A stretch of 64,000 bases of DNA, from positions 7,502,001 to 7,566,000 of the forward strand of contig NZ_CP108488.1 of assembly GCF_035987325.1 (NCBI RefSeq), in the 5' to 3' direction. The position numbers and the translations under genes are program-made. The stretch comes from Streptomyces sp. NBC_01244. GTDB taxonomy: Bacteria; Actinomycetota; Actinomycetes; Streptomycetales; Streptomycetaceae. Under the pieces are notes generated by a model that was not told the origin of the DNA, did not search any database, and saw only the letters and a list, made by a program, of their open reading frames with translations. Of this stretch, positions 7,345-16,769 are shown one piece after another. Within the stretch, counting starts at the first letter, position 1. Each line of letters begins with the position of its first letter.

Positions 7345-8370
7345 CTATCGGGCCACCCAGCCCCGCTCGTACGCGTACCAGCCGAGCTGGAGCCGGGTCG
7401 TGACACCCGACAGCTCCATCAGGCCCTTGACCCGCCGCTGGACCGTCCGCAGGCCCAGCTCCAGGTGCTTCGCCACGCTGGCGTCCGTCATCCCCGCCAG
7501 GAGGAGGGTGAGGATCTCCAGGTCCGTGACGTCGGGTCCGCCATCGGATTCCTCCGGCGCCCCGGTGGAGCCCAGCCGCAGCGGGAGGGACTCCCGCCAG
7601 ACCGCCTCGAAGAGGCCCATCAGGGACTCCAGCAGCCCCGACGCGTGCACGACGAGCGCCGCCGGCTCCGCGCCGCGCGCCGTCAGCGGGACCATCGCGA
7701 GCGAGCGGTCCGCGATGACGAGTTTGGTCGGCACCTCGGCCGTCACCCGGATGTGCTCGCCGCGCGCCAGCGCCGTGGACGCCTCGCGGATCCCGCTGGG
7801 CAGGGTGAGCACCTCCCGCTCGATGACCACCCGGTAGGAGACTCCCCGTACGGCCGCCCGGTCCTCCGCCTCGTTGTCCGTCCCCGTCACCACCTGCGGC
7901 CGGCCGCTGACCAGCGCGAGCACCTCCTCCACGGCGCCGAGCTGGAGCTGGTGGAAGCGGTGGGCCACCGCGCTGGCGCCCGTGACCACCTCCACCAGAT
8001 CGTGAACGGCCGGCTCGGCGGCCTCCGCCCGGTACTCCTCCGCCAGCAGGGCCGCCGCCAGCTCCGCCTGCTCCAGTTCGTGCCGCTGCTGCGTGAGCAG
8101 GGCGCCCAGGGCCACCCCGGGCGGGGCCGCCACCCAGCGGCCGGGCCGGGCGGAGGACTGGGCGGCGAGCCCGTGGCGCTCCAGGTGGCGCAGGGTCCGT
8201 TCGGTCTGCTGCACCGGCAGGGTCAGCCGGTGCGCGAGGTCCGGTATCTCCGCCGCCCCCAGCGCGACCAGCGCGCGGTAAGCGGACTCCTGTCCTTCGT
8301 CGAGACCTATCGCACTCAGCAACTCGTCCACCCAACCCTCTCGGAACCGTTCCTGGCGGGAAGCGGCCAC
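7345..8370 (-). CDS. TrmB-like/LuxR-type transcriptional regulator
   Basis: This 341-residue predicted regulator has two DNA-binding elements. Residues about 20-75 form a TrmB-type winged helix (ESAYRALVALGAAEIPDLAH, then TERTLRHLERHGLA), followed by a phospholipase D-like/TrmB sensor region. The C-terminal 65 residues form a LuxR-type helix-turn-helix (LEILTLLLAGMTDASVAKHL, then RTVQRRVKGLMELSG). Streptomyces genomes contain many proteins of this layout, frequently beside secreted subtilases. This gene is divergent from a large S8 protease gene with 153 bp between starts and a perfect 12-bp palindrome in the gap, so control of the protease gene is likely. The inducer is unknown. Confidence 0.85.
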   Translation of the reverse strand: MAASRQERFREGWVDELLSAIGLDEGQESAYRALVALGAAEIPDLAHRLTLPVQQTERTLRHLERHGLAAQSSARPGRWVAAPPGVALGALLTQQRHELEQAELAAALLAEEYRAEAAEPAVHDLVEVVTGASAVAHRFHQLQLGAVEEVLALVSGRPQVVTGTDNEAEDRAAVRGVSYRVVIEREVLTLPSGIREASTALARGEHIRVTAEVPTKLVIADRSLAMVPLTARGAEPAALVVHASGLLESLMGLFEAVWRESLPLRLGSTGAPEESDGGPDVTDLEILTLLLAGMTDASVAKHLELGLRTVQRRVKGLMELSGVTTRLQLGWYAYERGWVAR

Positions 8371-8421
8371 GGCGCAAACCCGCCGTCGACATCATCGCCG
8401 CACCCCCCGCCCCTCTGCCAA

Positions 8422-8433
8422 GGTGGCGCCACC
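8422..8433. promoter_or_regulatory. Palindromic candidate operator in the regulator/protease divergent gap
   Basis: GGTGGCGCCACC is a perfect 12-bp palindrome between the regulator start (8370) and the protease start (8524). It is the clearest dyad in the gap and a candidate binding site for the divergent regulator. The rest of the gap is relatively AT-rich around 8460-8505, consistent with a promoter. Confidence 0.35.
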
Positions 8434-8523
8434 GCAGCACCAACATCCGCTGGCCAGAAGCCATTTACGCGGCGTTTTCGCCGTGCAATGCCGTAGTTGG
8501 CCGGAATTCACCTGGGGAGAGCG

Positions 8524-11500
8524 ATGCGCCCGATATCGCGTACGGCACTGGGAGCGGCCATCGCGGCCGTCCTGGCCGTCACGGCCGTGGGCCCGTCCAC
8601 GGCACAGCCGAGCGACGGAGCGTCCGGAGCAGGAACCGGCACCGGCACCGAGAAGAGGGCCCTCACCGGGAGCGAGGCGGCCTCCCGGCAGCCCACCACG
8701 CCCGTCACGGTGACCCTGGTCACCGGTGACCGGATCCTGGTGTCCACCGACGCGGCCGGCCGCACCGCGGCCACCGCGATGCCCCGCGCGGACGGCTCGC
8801 AGCCGATCGTGCAGACCCGCCAGGCGGGCAAGGACCTCTACGTCTACCCCGAGAGCGCGATCACGGCGCTCGCCGCGGGCAAGGCCGACGAGGAACTCTT
8901 CAACGTCACCGGCCTGATCCGGCAGGGCTACGACGACACGCACGCCAAGAAACTTCCGCTGATCGCCGTCTACGAGGCCTCCGCCGGCCTCGCGCGCAGC
9001 GCCCCGCCCGTTCCGGCCGGCGCCGAGCAGTCGCTGGTCCTCGGCTCCATCGGCGGCGTCGCCCTCGCCGCCGACAAGGCGAAGGCCGCCGACTTCTGGG
9101 CCGACGTCACCGGCGCGAACGTGAACCCGCACGCGCGCTCGGCCGCCTCACCCCGGCTGAAGAAGCTGTGGCTGGACGGCAAGGTCCAGGCGAACCTGGA
9201 GCGTTCCACCAAGCAGGTGGGCGCCACCGCCGCGTGGGCCGCCGGATTCGACGGCACGGGCACCAAGGTCGCCGTCCTCGACACCGGCACCGACCTCGCA
9301 CACCCCGACCTCAAGGGCCGGGTGGCCGAGGCGAAGAACTTCACCGACTCGGACACCGCCGAGGACCGCCAGGGCCACGGCACCCACACCATCTCCACCG
9401 TCGGCGGCTCCGGCGCCGAGAGCGGCGGGGCGAAGAAGGGCGTCGCCCCCGGCGCGCAGCTGCTCAGCGGCAAGGTCCTCAACGACTCCGGCTACGGCCT
9501 GGACTCGTGGATCATCGCGGGCATGCAGTGGGCCGTCGACAGCAAGGCCGACGTGGTCTCCATGAGCCTGGGAGACCCCTCCCAGCTCTCCTGCGACGAC
9601 CCGATGGCCGCGGCCACCGAGGCGCTGGCCCAGAGCAGCACCACCTTGTTCGTCATCGCCGCGGGCAACTCCGGCCCCGGCAACAACACGGTCTCCTCGC
9701 CCGGTTGCGCGCCCAGCGTGCTGACCGTCGGCGCCGTCGACCGCGACGACAAGACGGCCTCCTTCTCCAGCCGTGGCCCGGCGGGCCTGAACCACACCCT
9801 CAAGCCCGAGATCGCCGCCCCCGGCGTCGGGATCTCCGCCGCCGCCATGGGTGGCCGCGGGGTGTACGCGTACAGCTCCATGTCCGGGACCTCGATGGCC
9901 ACCCCGCACGTCGCGGGCGCCGCCGCCATCGTCAAGCAGCGCCACCCCGACTGGACTTCGCAGCAGATCAAGGCCGCGCTGGTCGGCTCCGCCAACACCT
10001 CGGTCCCGGGCGACGTACGGGAGACCGGTGGCGGGCGGCTCGACGTCAAGGCCGCCATCGACACCACCGTGACCGGCGCCCCCGCGCTCCAGGGCGGCAC
10101 CTACAACTGGCCGCAGGACCGCAGCGACCGCACCGCCCTCTCGTTCCCGTACACCAACACGGGGACCAAGCCCGTCACGCTGAACCTCTCCGTCGAGAAG
10201 GTCACCGGCAACGACGGCTCCGCCGTCCGCGGCCAGGTCGCCCGTCTGGACCAGCGCACCGTGACCGTCCCGGCCGGCGCCACCGTCAAGGTGCCGCTCG
10301 CCCTGGACCCCGCCGCGAAGCTGGAGCGCTCCCAGTACGGGGACGTCACCGGCCGCGTCGTCGCCACGGCGAAGGGCGTGCACGTCTCCACCCCCTTCTC
10401 CCTCTACGTGGAGCCGGAGACGGTCACCCTGCGCGTCAAGCTCCTCGACCGCACGGGCAAGCCGGCCGCCGGCCCGTCCTCGCTGGACGTGATCGGCACC
10501 GACGACGCCACCGGTGAGCGCCGCTTCAACGAGGGCGCCGCCGACCAGGTCTACCGGGTCCGCCCGGGCTCGTACTTCCTGTCCGCCTTCGTCGGCACCC
10601 CCGACGCGGGCGAGGGCGACCGGATGTACGACTCGCTCACCTACCTCGGCCGGCCGCAGACCGAGATCAAGAAGGACACGGTGATCGTGCTGGACGCCCG
10701 CAAGGCGGCCAAGCTGAGCATCGCCACCGACAAGCCCACCGAGGCGCGCGCCACCACCCTGGCCTTCTCCCGCTCCTGGGGCGAGGAATGGGCGCACACA
10801 GGCACCGCCATGGGCGGCCGCACGATCCGCGGCTACTACGCCTCGGTCGACGGCACGGCCAAGGAGGGCGACTTCGAGTTCGGCAGCTACTGGCGGGCGG
10901 CCGCCCCGCTGCTCTCCGAGCTGAAGGCGAACGGCGGCCCGGTGCTGCACCCGATCACCGCCTCCACCGGCAGCGACAACCTCGACGGAACCGGCCGCGC
11001 CCCGCTCGTGGGCGCGGGCTCCGGCACGCCCGAGGAGCTCGCCGCCGTCGCCGCCAAGGACGCGATCGTCCTGGTCAAGACGGCGGACGAGGGGTCGGCG
11101 TACGAGATCGCGGGCAACGCGAAGGCGGCCGGAGCCAAGGCCGTCCTCGTCTACCGCGACGCCCCCGGCCGCTGGCAGGCCTTCACCGGCTACGCGGGCG
11201 GCGCCCTCCCGGTGCTGACCGTCGAATCCGCCGAGGGACAGGCCCTACTGGCCAAGCTCGGCAAGGGCGCGGTCACGCTGAGCTGGAAGGGCAGCGCGAA
11301 GAGCCCGTACGTCTACAACCTGGCCCAGATCGAGAAGGGCCAGGTCCACGGGGACCGCACCTACCGGGTGCGCGACCGTGACCTGGGCGCCGTCGAATCG
11401 GCCTACCAGTCGATGGGCGTCGCCGCCGACTACGTCGACGTGACCGGGGCCTACCGCCCGCTCGGCAACGCCGTGTACTTCGGCTCCATCGACACCGTCG

Positions 11501-12330
11501 CGGTACCGGGCAAGCGCACCGAGTACTACTCCGCCGGGGACACCGCCTGGGACCACATGGTCTCCAGCAGCTTCCCGTGGGGCGAGTTCATGACCGACCA
11601 GCACCGCACGTACAAGGCGGGCTCCCAGCGCGCCGAGAACTGGTACGACGGGGTCATCGGCCCGGTCGCGCCGCGCGACACCGCGGGCAAGGAGCAGCTG
11701 GCCGCCGAGCGCCAGGGCAACCTGATCGGCTTCGCCTCCGCCATGTGGGGCGACACCGGGCACTACGCCCAGCAGGGCGGCTTCGGCGACCTCGGCAACG
11801 TCTCGCTCAAGGTCGACGGCGAGTCGCTGGGCGACACCGGCTACCCCTTCGGGGCCTTCGAGGTCCCGGCCCGCGAGGCCACGTACGAACTGACCCAGCA
11901 GCTGGAGAAGATCGGCCAGCCGTCCCGTACCTGGCAGCGCTCCTCCGCGATCCAGACCACCTGGACCTTCCGCTCGAAGCTGGACGCGACGCAGTACTCG
12001 CAGGCACTGCCGGTCATCTTCCCGCGGATCTCCGCCCCGCTGGACGGCATGAAGACCCTGGCCGCGGCCAACGGCCAGAAGATCGGCCTGGCGGTCAGCG
12101 GGCACGCGGGCTACGCGCCGGGCGCGCTCAAGTCGGCCAAGCTGTCCTACTCGTACGACGAGGGCGGCAGCTGGACCGAGGCGAAGGTGAGCGAGCGCGG
12201 CGGGCAGTGGACCGCGACCGTGGACCACGCCGGAGCCGCGGGCAAGCAGGTCATGCTCAAGGTCGAGCTGACCGACAAGAACGGCGCCACCGTCACCCAG
12301 ATGGTCGCGCGGGCGTACGACATTCGCTAA
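8524..12330 (+). CDS. Secreted S8 (subtilisin-like) serine peptidase, large multidomain
   Basis: This exported subtilase has 1268 residues. ATG at 8524 follows GGGGAGA (8514-8520) and opens a Sec signal peptide (MRPISRTALGAAIAAVLAVT, cleavage near PSTA-Q). A propeptide-like region precedes the catalytic domain with Asp253 (VAVLDTGTD), His285 (GHGTHT), oxyanion Asn382 (AAGNSGPG) and Ser457 (SGTSMATPH). All of the catalytic machinery is present, so the enzyme should be active outside the cell. Roughly 700 residues of beta-rich and PA-like sequence follow, including GGALPVLTVESAEGQALLAK, probably for substrate recruitment or stability. It is divergent from a TrmB/LuxR-type regulator and ends in a strong terminator. 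A TTG at 8497 in the same frame would place nine residues before the signal peptide and is unlikely. Confidence 0.95.
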   Translation: MRPISRTALGAAIAAVLAVTAVGPSTAQPSDGASGAGTGTGTEKRALTGSEAASRQPTTPVTVTLVTGDRILVSTDAAGRTAATAMPRADGSQPIVQTRQAGKDLYVYPESAITALAAGKADEELFNVTGLIRQGYDDTHAKKLPLIAVYEASAGLARSAPPVPAGAEQSLVLGSIGGVALAADKAKAADFWADVTGANVNPHARSAASPRLKKLWLDGKVQANLERSTKQVGATAAWAAGFDGTGTKVAVLDTGTDLAHPDLKGRVAEAKNFTDSDTAEDRQGHGTHTISTVGGSGAESGGAKKGVAPGAQLLSGKVLNDSGYGLDSWIIAGMQWAVDSKADVVSMSLGDPSQLSCDDPMAAATEALAQSSTTLFVIAAGNSGPGNNTVSSPGCAPSVLTVGAVDRDDKTASFSSRGPAGLNHTLKPEIAAPGVGISAAAMGGRGVYAYSSMSGTSMATPHVAGAAAIVKQRHPDWTSQQIKAALVGSANTSVPGDVRETGGGRLDVKAAIDTTVTGAPALQGGTYNWPQDRSDRTALSFPYTNTGTKPVTLNLSVEKVTGNDGSAVRGQVARLDQRTVTVPAGATVKVPLALDPAAKLERSQYGDVTGRVVATAKGVHVSTPFSLYVEPETVTLRVKLLDRTGKPAAGPSSLDVIGTDDATGERRFNEGAADQVYRVRPGSYFLSAFVGTPDAGEGDRMYDSLTYLGRPQTEIKKDTVIVLDARKAAKLSIATDKPTEARATTLAFSRSWGEEWAHTGTAMGGRTIRGYYASVDGTAKEGDFEFGSYWRAAAPLLSELKANGGPVLHPITASTGSDNLDGTGRAPLVGAGSGTPEELAAVAAKDAIVLVKTADEGSAYEIAGNAKAAGAKAVLVYRDAPGRWQAFTGYAGGALPVLTVESAEGQALLAKLGKGAVTLSWKGSAKSPYVYNLAQIEKGQVHGDRTYRVRDRDLGAVESAYQSMGVAADYVDVTGAYRPLGNAVYFGSIDTVAVPGKRTEYYSAGDTAWDHMVSSSFPWGEFMTDQHRTYKAGSQRAENWYDGVIGPVAPRDTAGKEQLAAERQGNLIGFASAMWGDTGHYAQQGGFGDLGNVSLKVDGESLGDTGYPFGAFEVPAREATYELTQQLEKIGQPSRTWQRSSAIQTTWTFRSKLDATQYSQALPVIFPRISAPLDGMKTLAAANGQKIGLAVSGHAGYAPGALKSAKLSYSYDEGGSWTEAKVSERGGQWTATVDHAGAAGKQVMLKVELTDKNGATVTQMVARAYDIR

Positions 12331-12348
12331 GTCGTACGACATAAGGCA

Positions 12349-12389
12349 GGGGGGTCCATCGGACGGCGGTCCGATGGGCCCCCCTTTTT
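12349..12389 (+). terminator. Rho-independent terminator after the S8 protease gene
   Basis: Sixteen-bp arms at 12349-12364 and 12369-12384 (one G-U pair) enclose a 4-nt loop and are followed by TTTTT at 12385-12389. This is the most canonical intrinsic terminator in the window. Confidence 0.9.
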
Positions 12390-12437
12390 CCTGCGTTCGC
12401 CGGATTTCGGCTGCACCGGAGCCCGACAATGAGGGCC

Positions 12438-14855
12438 ATGAGTCAGCGGGACGCGGGCGCGGATGACTGGTGGCAGAAGCTCTACGAAGACCCCGACGGG
12501 GGACCGGAACCCGACCCCCGGGACACCCTGGAACACCGCTTCCGCTCGGCGGCGGTCCTGGTGGCGCCGACTCCGTCCCCGGCGGCGGTACCCCATCCCC
12601 GGCGGGATCCGGGCCCTCTGACGGAACACGATCCGGATCCGGATTCGGATCCGGTGGCGCAGGTGGCGGGGCCGCCTGCGGCGGATTCCGGGCCTTTGCC
12701 GGAGGTCGGGCCGTCCGGGCCGGAGGCGGGGGTCGGGCCGCGTGCGGCGGATTACGGGCCTCTGCCGGCGGCCGGGCCGCCTGTGGCGGGCTACGGGCCG
12801 GCGCCCGAGACCGGGCCGCCTGTGGTGGATTCCGTGCCGGAGGCGGGGCTGCATGTGCCGACGCCCGGGCCGGCGCCCGAGGCGGAAACGGAGCCGCCCT
12901 TGGCGGCTTCCGGACCGGCGGTGGAGCCGGAGGCCGGGGCGGGGGACGCGTACGGCGGCTCGGTGCTGCCGCCGCCCCGCGACCCCCGGGAGGGCGGCCA
13001 GACCTGGTACGCGCTCGGGAGCGTCGCCGTCCCGCCCGCGCTGCCCGCCGAGGACTCGGGGGAACCGACCGACTGGAGCTGGGGCCTACGGGACGAGGCA
13101 CCCCCAGCGGCTGCGCCCCCGGAGCCGGACCCGGCAGGGGCCGGGAGCGGCCCCGACGACACGTACGGCAGAGCCGGGCACGAGGCCCCGGCGACCCCGG
13201 CGGGGTCCGGCGCGGCACCCGGTGCGGGCGGCGGCGGCGACCCCTGGTCGGGCCCGGGGACCGGCTCGCCGCGGGGTGTCGTTTCCGGGTCCGGCCCGGG
13301 CTCCGGTCCGGCGTCGGGGTCCGGCGTCGGTTCTGCTTCCGGGCGGGGCCTCGGGTCCGGTGCCATCCCCCACGGGTCCGGTACCGGCTCTGACACCGGC
13401 CTTGTTCCTGGTCCCGCCTCCGGGGCCGACCCCGCCTCCCGTCCCGACCCCGCCTCCCGTCCCGGTCCCGCCTCCGGCTCCGATCCGGCCTCCGGTTCCC
13501 TCTCCGGTCCCGGTGTTGGCTCTGGGGTCGGTTCCGCCTTCGGGCTCGGTGTCGGGCATGGCTCTGGGCCGGGTTCTGGTCCCGTCCCCGTGTCCGGCCT
13601 CGGTGCCGGTCCGGGGCTCGATTCAGGTTCTGGCACCGGCACCGGCTTCGCCCTTGGAACGCATCCCGGTTCCGGGTCGGGCTGGGGCGCCGCTCCCGCG
13701 TCCGGGGACGGGTCCGGCGTCGGCCTCGGGTCGGGTTCCGGTGACGGGACTCCGTCCGGCGGGGCGGGCAGGCGGGCGGGCGGCATGGCCGGGGAAGAAG
13801 ACGGCCCTGGAGACCGATCTGGAGCCGGCCCGGGGGCCAGGCAGGGGGCCGAGCGGGGCGCCGGGCAAGGGGCCGAGCAAAGGGGCTGGCAAGGGGACGC
13901 GCAGGGCGCCGGGCAAGGGGCCGGGGGTGGGGGACAGCCTGGGAGTGGGGGTTCCGGGAGTGGGGTTTTCGGGGGGCCGCGGCCCGTGGTGGCGCATTTG
14001 GGGGACCGGCCGCCCACCTACGCCGCGGAGCCCATCGCGCTGCCGGCCGCCGATCCGGCCGGGCTCGCCGCGCTGACCCCCGACACCGTGCTGGAGGGGG
14101 CCCAGTACGGCGGCTACACGCTGCGCGCCGCCTCCGTGCGCGGTGACTCCGCCCGGTTCCGGGGCGAGGCCCGGCAGGACTTCCTGCTCACCGCCCGCTT
14201 CGGCACCGGCCCCGACGCGCTGGTCCTGGTCGTGCTCGCCGGCGGGGACCGGGCCGCGCCCGGAGCCGCCGAGGCCGCCGCCGAGGTGTGCCGCTCCGTC
14301 GCGGGAGCCGTCGGACGGAGTCACGAGCGGCTGTCGCAGGACGTCCGGGACGGCCGGCGCGAAGCCCTGCGCTCGGGGCTCCAGCGGCTCACCGACCGCG
14401 GCTACGGGCAACTGCGTGCCCGCGCCGCCGAGCTGGGGCTCCCGGAGGACGGCTACACGGCCGGGCTGCGCGGACTGCTGCTGCCGGTCGACCCCGGCTG
14501 CCGCACCCGGGTCTGTTTCGGCGCGGGCGCGGGCGGCCTGTTCCGGCTCCGGGACGGACAGTGGCGGGACCTGGAGGAGCCCGCCCCGGCATCCGCCCCC
14601 GCCCCGGCGCCCGCCGTCCCCGCCGGTTTCCGCTTCCGGTTCAGGGCCTCCGTGGCCCGCCCCGGGGACACCCTGCTGCTGTGCTCCGGCGGCCTCGCGG
14701 ACCCGATGCGCGAGGAGGAACCGCTCTCCGTCGAGCTCGCCGCCCGCTGGGCCGACGCACCGCCGCCGGGCCTCGCCGCCTTCCTCGCGGACACCCAGCT
14801 CCGCCTCAAGGGCTACGCCGACGACCGGACGGCCGCCGCGGTCTGGGAGGCGTAA
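12438..14855 (+). CDS. PP2C-like (probably inactive) protein with long Gly/Pro/Ser-rich region
   Basis: The protein has about 805 residues. A short folded N-terminus (DDWWQKLYEDPDGG) is followed by about 500 residues of Pro/Gly/Ser/Ala low-complexity sequence and then a C-terminal 260-residue domain resembling Streptomyces PP2C-type phosphatases (LEGAQYGGYTLRAASVRGDS through GDTLLLCSGGLADPM). Where active PP2Cs have metal-binding aspartates (DGxGG and SDG), this one has AGGDRAAPG (Asp604 in a shifted context) and CSGGLAD (residues 749-755, Gly in place of Asp). The metal site therefore looks lost and the domain may be a pseudophosphatase acting as a binding module. ATG at 12438 is chosen; ATG at 12429 adds three residues. 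No signal peptide or membrane segment is visible. The repeat region is at the DNA level a degenerate GGTTCCGG-type repeat. Confidence 0.75.
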   Translation: MSQRDAGADDWWQKLYEDPDGGPEPDPRDTLEHRFRSAAVLVAPTPSPAAVPHPRRDPGPLTEHDPDPDSDPVAQVAGPPAADSGPLPEVGPSGPEAGVGPRAADYGPLPAAGPPVAGYGPAPETGPPVVDSVPEAGLHVPTPGPAPEAETEPPLAASGPAVEPEAGAGDAYGGSVLPPPRDPREGGQTWYALGSVAVPPALPAEDSGEPTDWSWGLRDEAPPAAAPPEPDPAGAGSGPDDTYGRAGHEAPATPAGSGAAPGAGGGGDPWSGPGTGSPRGVVSGSGPGSGPASGSGVGSASGRGLGSGAIPHGSGTGSDTGLVPGPASGADPASRPDPASRPGPASGSDPASGSLSGPGVGSGVGSAFGLGVGHGSGPGSGPVPVSGLGAGPGLDSGSGTGTGFALGTHPGSGSGWGAAPASGDGSGVGLGSGSGDGTPSGGAGRRAGGMAGEEDGPGDRSGAGPGARQGAERGAGQGAEQRGWQGDAQGAGQGAGGGGQPGSGGSGSGVFGGPRPVVAHLGDRPPTYAAEPIALPAADPAGLAALTPDTVLEGAQYGGYTLRAASVRGDSARFRGEARQDFLLTARFGTGPDALVLVVLAGGDRAAPGAAEAAAEVCRSVAGAVGRSHERLSQDVRDGRREALRSGLQRLTDRGYGQLRARAAELGLPEDGYTAGLRGLLLPVDPGCRTRVCFGAGAGGLFRLRDGQWRDLEEPAPASAPAPAPAVPAGFRFRFRASVARPGDTLLLCSGGLADPMREEEPLSVELAARWADAPPPGLAAFLADTQLRLKGYADDRTAAAVWEA
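13260..13790. repeat. Degenerate short-period repeat coding for a Gly/Ser/Pro tract
   Basis: Over about 530 bp the sequence is built from imperfect units such as GGTCCGGCTC, CCGTCCCG and GGTTCCGG, encoding alternating SGSGPGSG-like and DPASRP-like residues. No unit is exact enough to count copies by eye. Such tracts are prone to slippage and to length differences between strains. Confidence 0.7.
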
Positions 14856-14927
14856 CCCGGCGGATCATGCGTGGATGGGAGGCGCACCCGGCAGAGCCGA
14901 ACCGGAAAAGGGAAGGGCGCCCCCTCC

Positions 14928-16670
14928 ATGGCCAAGCAGAACGTGGCGGAGCAGTTCATCGACATTCTCGTGCGCGCCGGCGTGCGCCGGATGTACGGAG
15001 TCGTCGGGGACAGCCTCAACCCCGTCGTCGACGCGATCCGCCGCACCGGCGGCATCGAGTGGATCCAGGTGCGCCACGAGGAGACCGCCGCCTTCGCGGC
15101 GGGCGCCGAGGCACAGATCACCGGCACCCTCGCCGCGTGCGCGGGCTCCTGCGGCCCCGGCAACCTCCACCTGATCAACGGGCTCTACGACGCCCACCGT
15201 TCCATGGCCCCGGTCCTCGCGCTGGCCTCCCACATCCCCTCCGGCGAGATCGGCCTCGGCTACTTCCAGGAGACCCACCCCGACCGGCTGTTCACGGAAT
15301 GCAGCCACTACAGCGAGCTGATCTCCAACCCGCGCCAGATGCCCCGGGTCCTGCAGAGCGCCATCCAGCACGCCATCGGGCGCGGCGGCGTCGGCGTGGT
15401 GTCCCTGCCCGGGGACATCGCCTCCCTGCCCGCACCGGAGCGGAGCGCCGAGCAGGCGCTGGTGACCGCGCGGCCGACCGTACGGCCCGGCGACGGGGAG
15501 ATCGACAAGCTGGTCCGGCTCATCGACGAGGCCGACCGGGTCACGCTCTTCTGCGGCAGCGGCACCGCCGGCGCGCACGCCGAGGTCATGGAGTTCGCCG
15601 GCCGGGTCAAGGCCCCCATCGGGCACGCCCTGCGCGGCAAGGAATGGATCCAGTACGACAATCCGTACGACGTCGGCATGAGCGGGCTGCTCGGCTACGG
15701 CGCGGCCTACGAGGCCACCCACGAGTGCGATCTGCTGATCCTGCTCGGCACGGACTTCCCGTACAACGCCTTCCTCCCCGACGACGTCAAGATCGTCCAG
15801 GTGGACATCCGGCCCGAACACCTCGGCCGCCGCACCAAGCTGGACCTCGCCGTCTGGGGCGACGTACGGGAGACCCTGCGCGCGCTGAACACCCGGGTGA
15901 AGGCCAAGACGGACCGCCGGTTCCTCGACCGGATGCTGAAGAAGCACGCGGACGCCCTGGAGGGAGTGGTGAAGGCGTACACGCGCAAGGTGGAGAAGCG
16001 CACGCCCATCCACCCCGAGTACGTGGCCGCGGTCCTCGACGAACTCGCTGACGAGGACGCCGTATTCACCGTGGACACAGGCATGTGCAACGTCTGGGCG
16101 GCGCGCTATCTTTCCCCGAACGGAAAGCGCCGCATCATCGGCTCCTTCAGCCACGGCTCCATGGCCAACGCCCTTCCGCAGGCCATCGGCGCACAGTTCA
16201 CCGATCGCGGACGTCAAGTGGTGTCGATGTCCGGCGACGGTGGTTTCTCCATGCTGATGGGAGATTTCCTCACCCTGGTGCAGTACGACCTCCCCGTCAA
16301 AGTGGTCCTCTTCAACAACTCATCGCTCGGGATGGTCGAGTTGGAGATGTTGGTTTCCGGCCTTCCTTCGTACGGAACCACGAATAAGAACCCCGACTTC
16401 GCGGCGATCGCCCGCGCGGCGGGCGCGTACGGGGTCCGGGTGGAGAAGCCCAAGCAGCTCACAGCGGCTTTGAGGGACGCTTTCAAGCACAAGGGGCCCG
16501 CTCTCGTGGATGTGGTCACGGACCCCAACGCCCTGTCCATTCCACCGAAGATCAGCGCCGAAATGGTGACCGGATTCGCACTTTCGGCCAGCAAGATCGT
16601 GCTGGACGGAGGGGTGGGCCGGATGATCCAGATGGCTCGATCCAACCTCCGTAACGTGCCGCGCCCCTGA
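14928..16670 (+). CDS. poxB: Pyruvate dehydrogenase (quinone)/pyruvate oxidase, PoxB type
   Basis: This is a thiamine-diphosphate and FAD enzyme that converts pyruvate to acetate and CO2 while passing electrons to quinone at the membrane. The 580-residue protein closely follows the E. coli PoxB pattern: RHEETAAFAAGAEAQ with the catalytic Glu at residue 51/52, CAGSCGPGNLHLINGL, GYFQETHPDRLFTECSHY, the central FAD-binding domain, and the thiamine diphosphate motif GDGGFSMLMGDF closing with FNNSSLGM. The start is ATG 14928, with GGAAGGG (14911-14917) 10 nt upstream; an in-frame ATG at 14871 lacks a ribosome site. The C-terminal residues (IQMARSNLRNVPRP) resemble the lipid-binding tail of PoxB. 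It follows the PP2C-like gene by 72 bp, and a terminator hairpin follows. Confidence 0.93.
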   Translation: MAKQNVAEQFIDILVRAGVRRMYGVVGDSLNPVVDAIRRTGGIEWIQVRHEETAAFAAGAEAQITGTLAACAGSCGPGNLHLINGLYDAHRSMAPVLALASHIPSGEIGLGYFQETHPDRLFTECSHYSELISNPRQMPRVLQSAIQHAIGRGGVGVVSLPGDIASLPAPERSAEQALVTARPTVRPGDGEIDKLVRLIDEADRVTLFCGSGTAGAHAEVMEFAGRVKAPIGHALRGKEWIQYDNPYDVGMSGLLGYGAAYEATHECDLLILLGTDFPYNAFLPDDVKIVQVDIRPEHLGRRTKLDLAVWGDVRETLRALNTRVKAKTDRRFLDRMLKKHADALEGVVKAYTRKVEKRTPIHPEYVAAVLDELADEDAVFTVDTGMCNVWAARYLSPNGKRRIIGSFSHGSMANALPQAIGAQFTDRGRQVVSMSGDGGFSMLMGDFLTLVQYDLPVKVVLFNNSSLGMVELEMLVSGLPSYGTTNKNPDFAAIARAAGAYGVRVEKPKQLTAALRDAFKHKGPALVDVVTDPNALSIPPKISAEMVTGFALSASKIVLDGGVGRMIQMARSNLRNVPRP

Positions 16671-16674
16671 GCCC

Positions 16675-16709
16675 GGATGCGTGCGGATTCCCCCGGGGGG
16701 CATGCATCC
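16675..16709 (+). terminator. Hairpin terminator after poxB
   Basis: Arms GGATGCGTGC (16675-16684) and GCATGCATCC (16700-16709), paired with one G-U, begin 5 nt after the poxB stop; the loop holds CCCCCGGGGGG, which can extend the stem. The remaining gap to 16769 holds only the next gene's ribosome site. Confidence 0.55.
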
Positions 16710-16769
16710 CGTAGGCCTGTTCGACAGGCGGGCCTTCGGGAGCAGCGGGCATGCGGGAGGTACATCGCC

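Noticed and set aside
11245..13218. A 657-codon minus-strand frame over the end of the S8 protease gene and the start of the PP2C-like gene.
   Set aside because: It crosses a strong terminator and consists of Pro/Arg/Ala-rich sequence; the two plus-strand genes have clear domains.
13260..13790. Possible CRISPR or minisatellite array.
   Set aside because: The units are short, imperfect and in frame with a continuous protein; there are no constant repeats with unique spacers and no cas genes.
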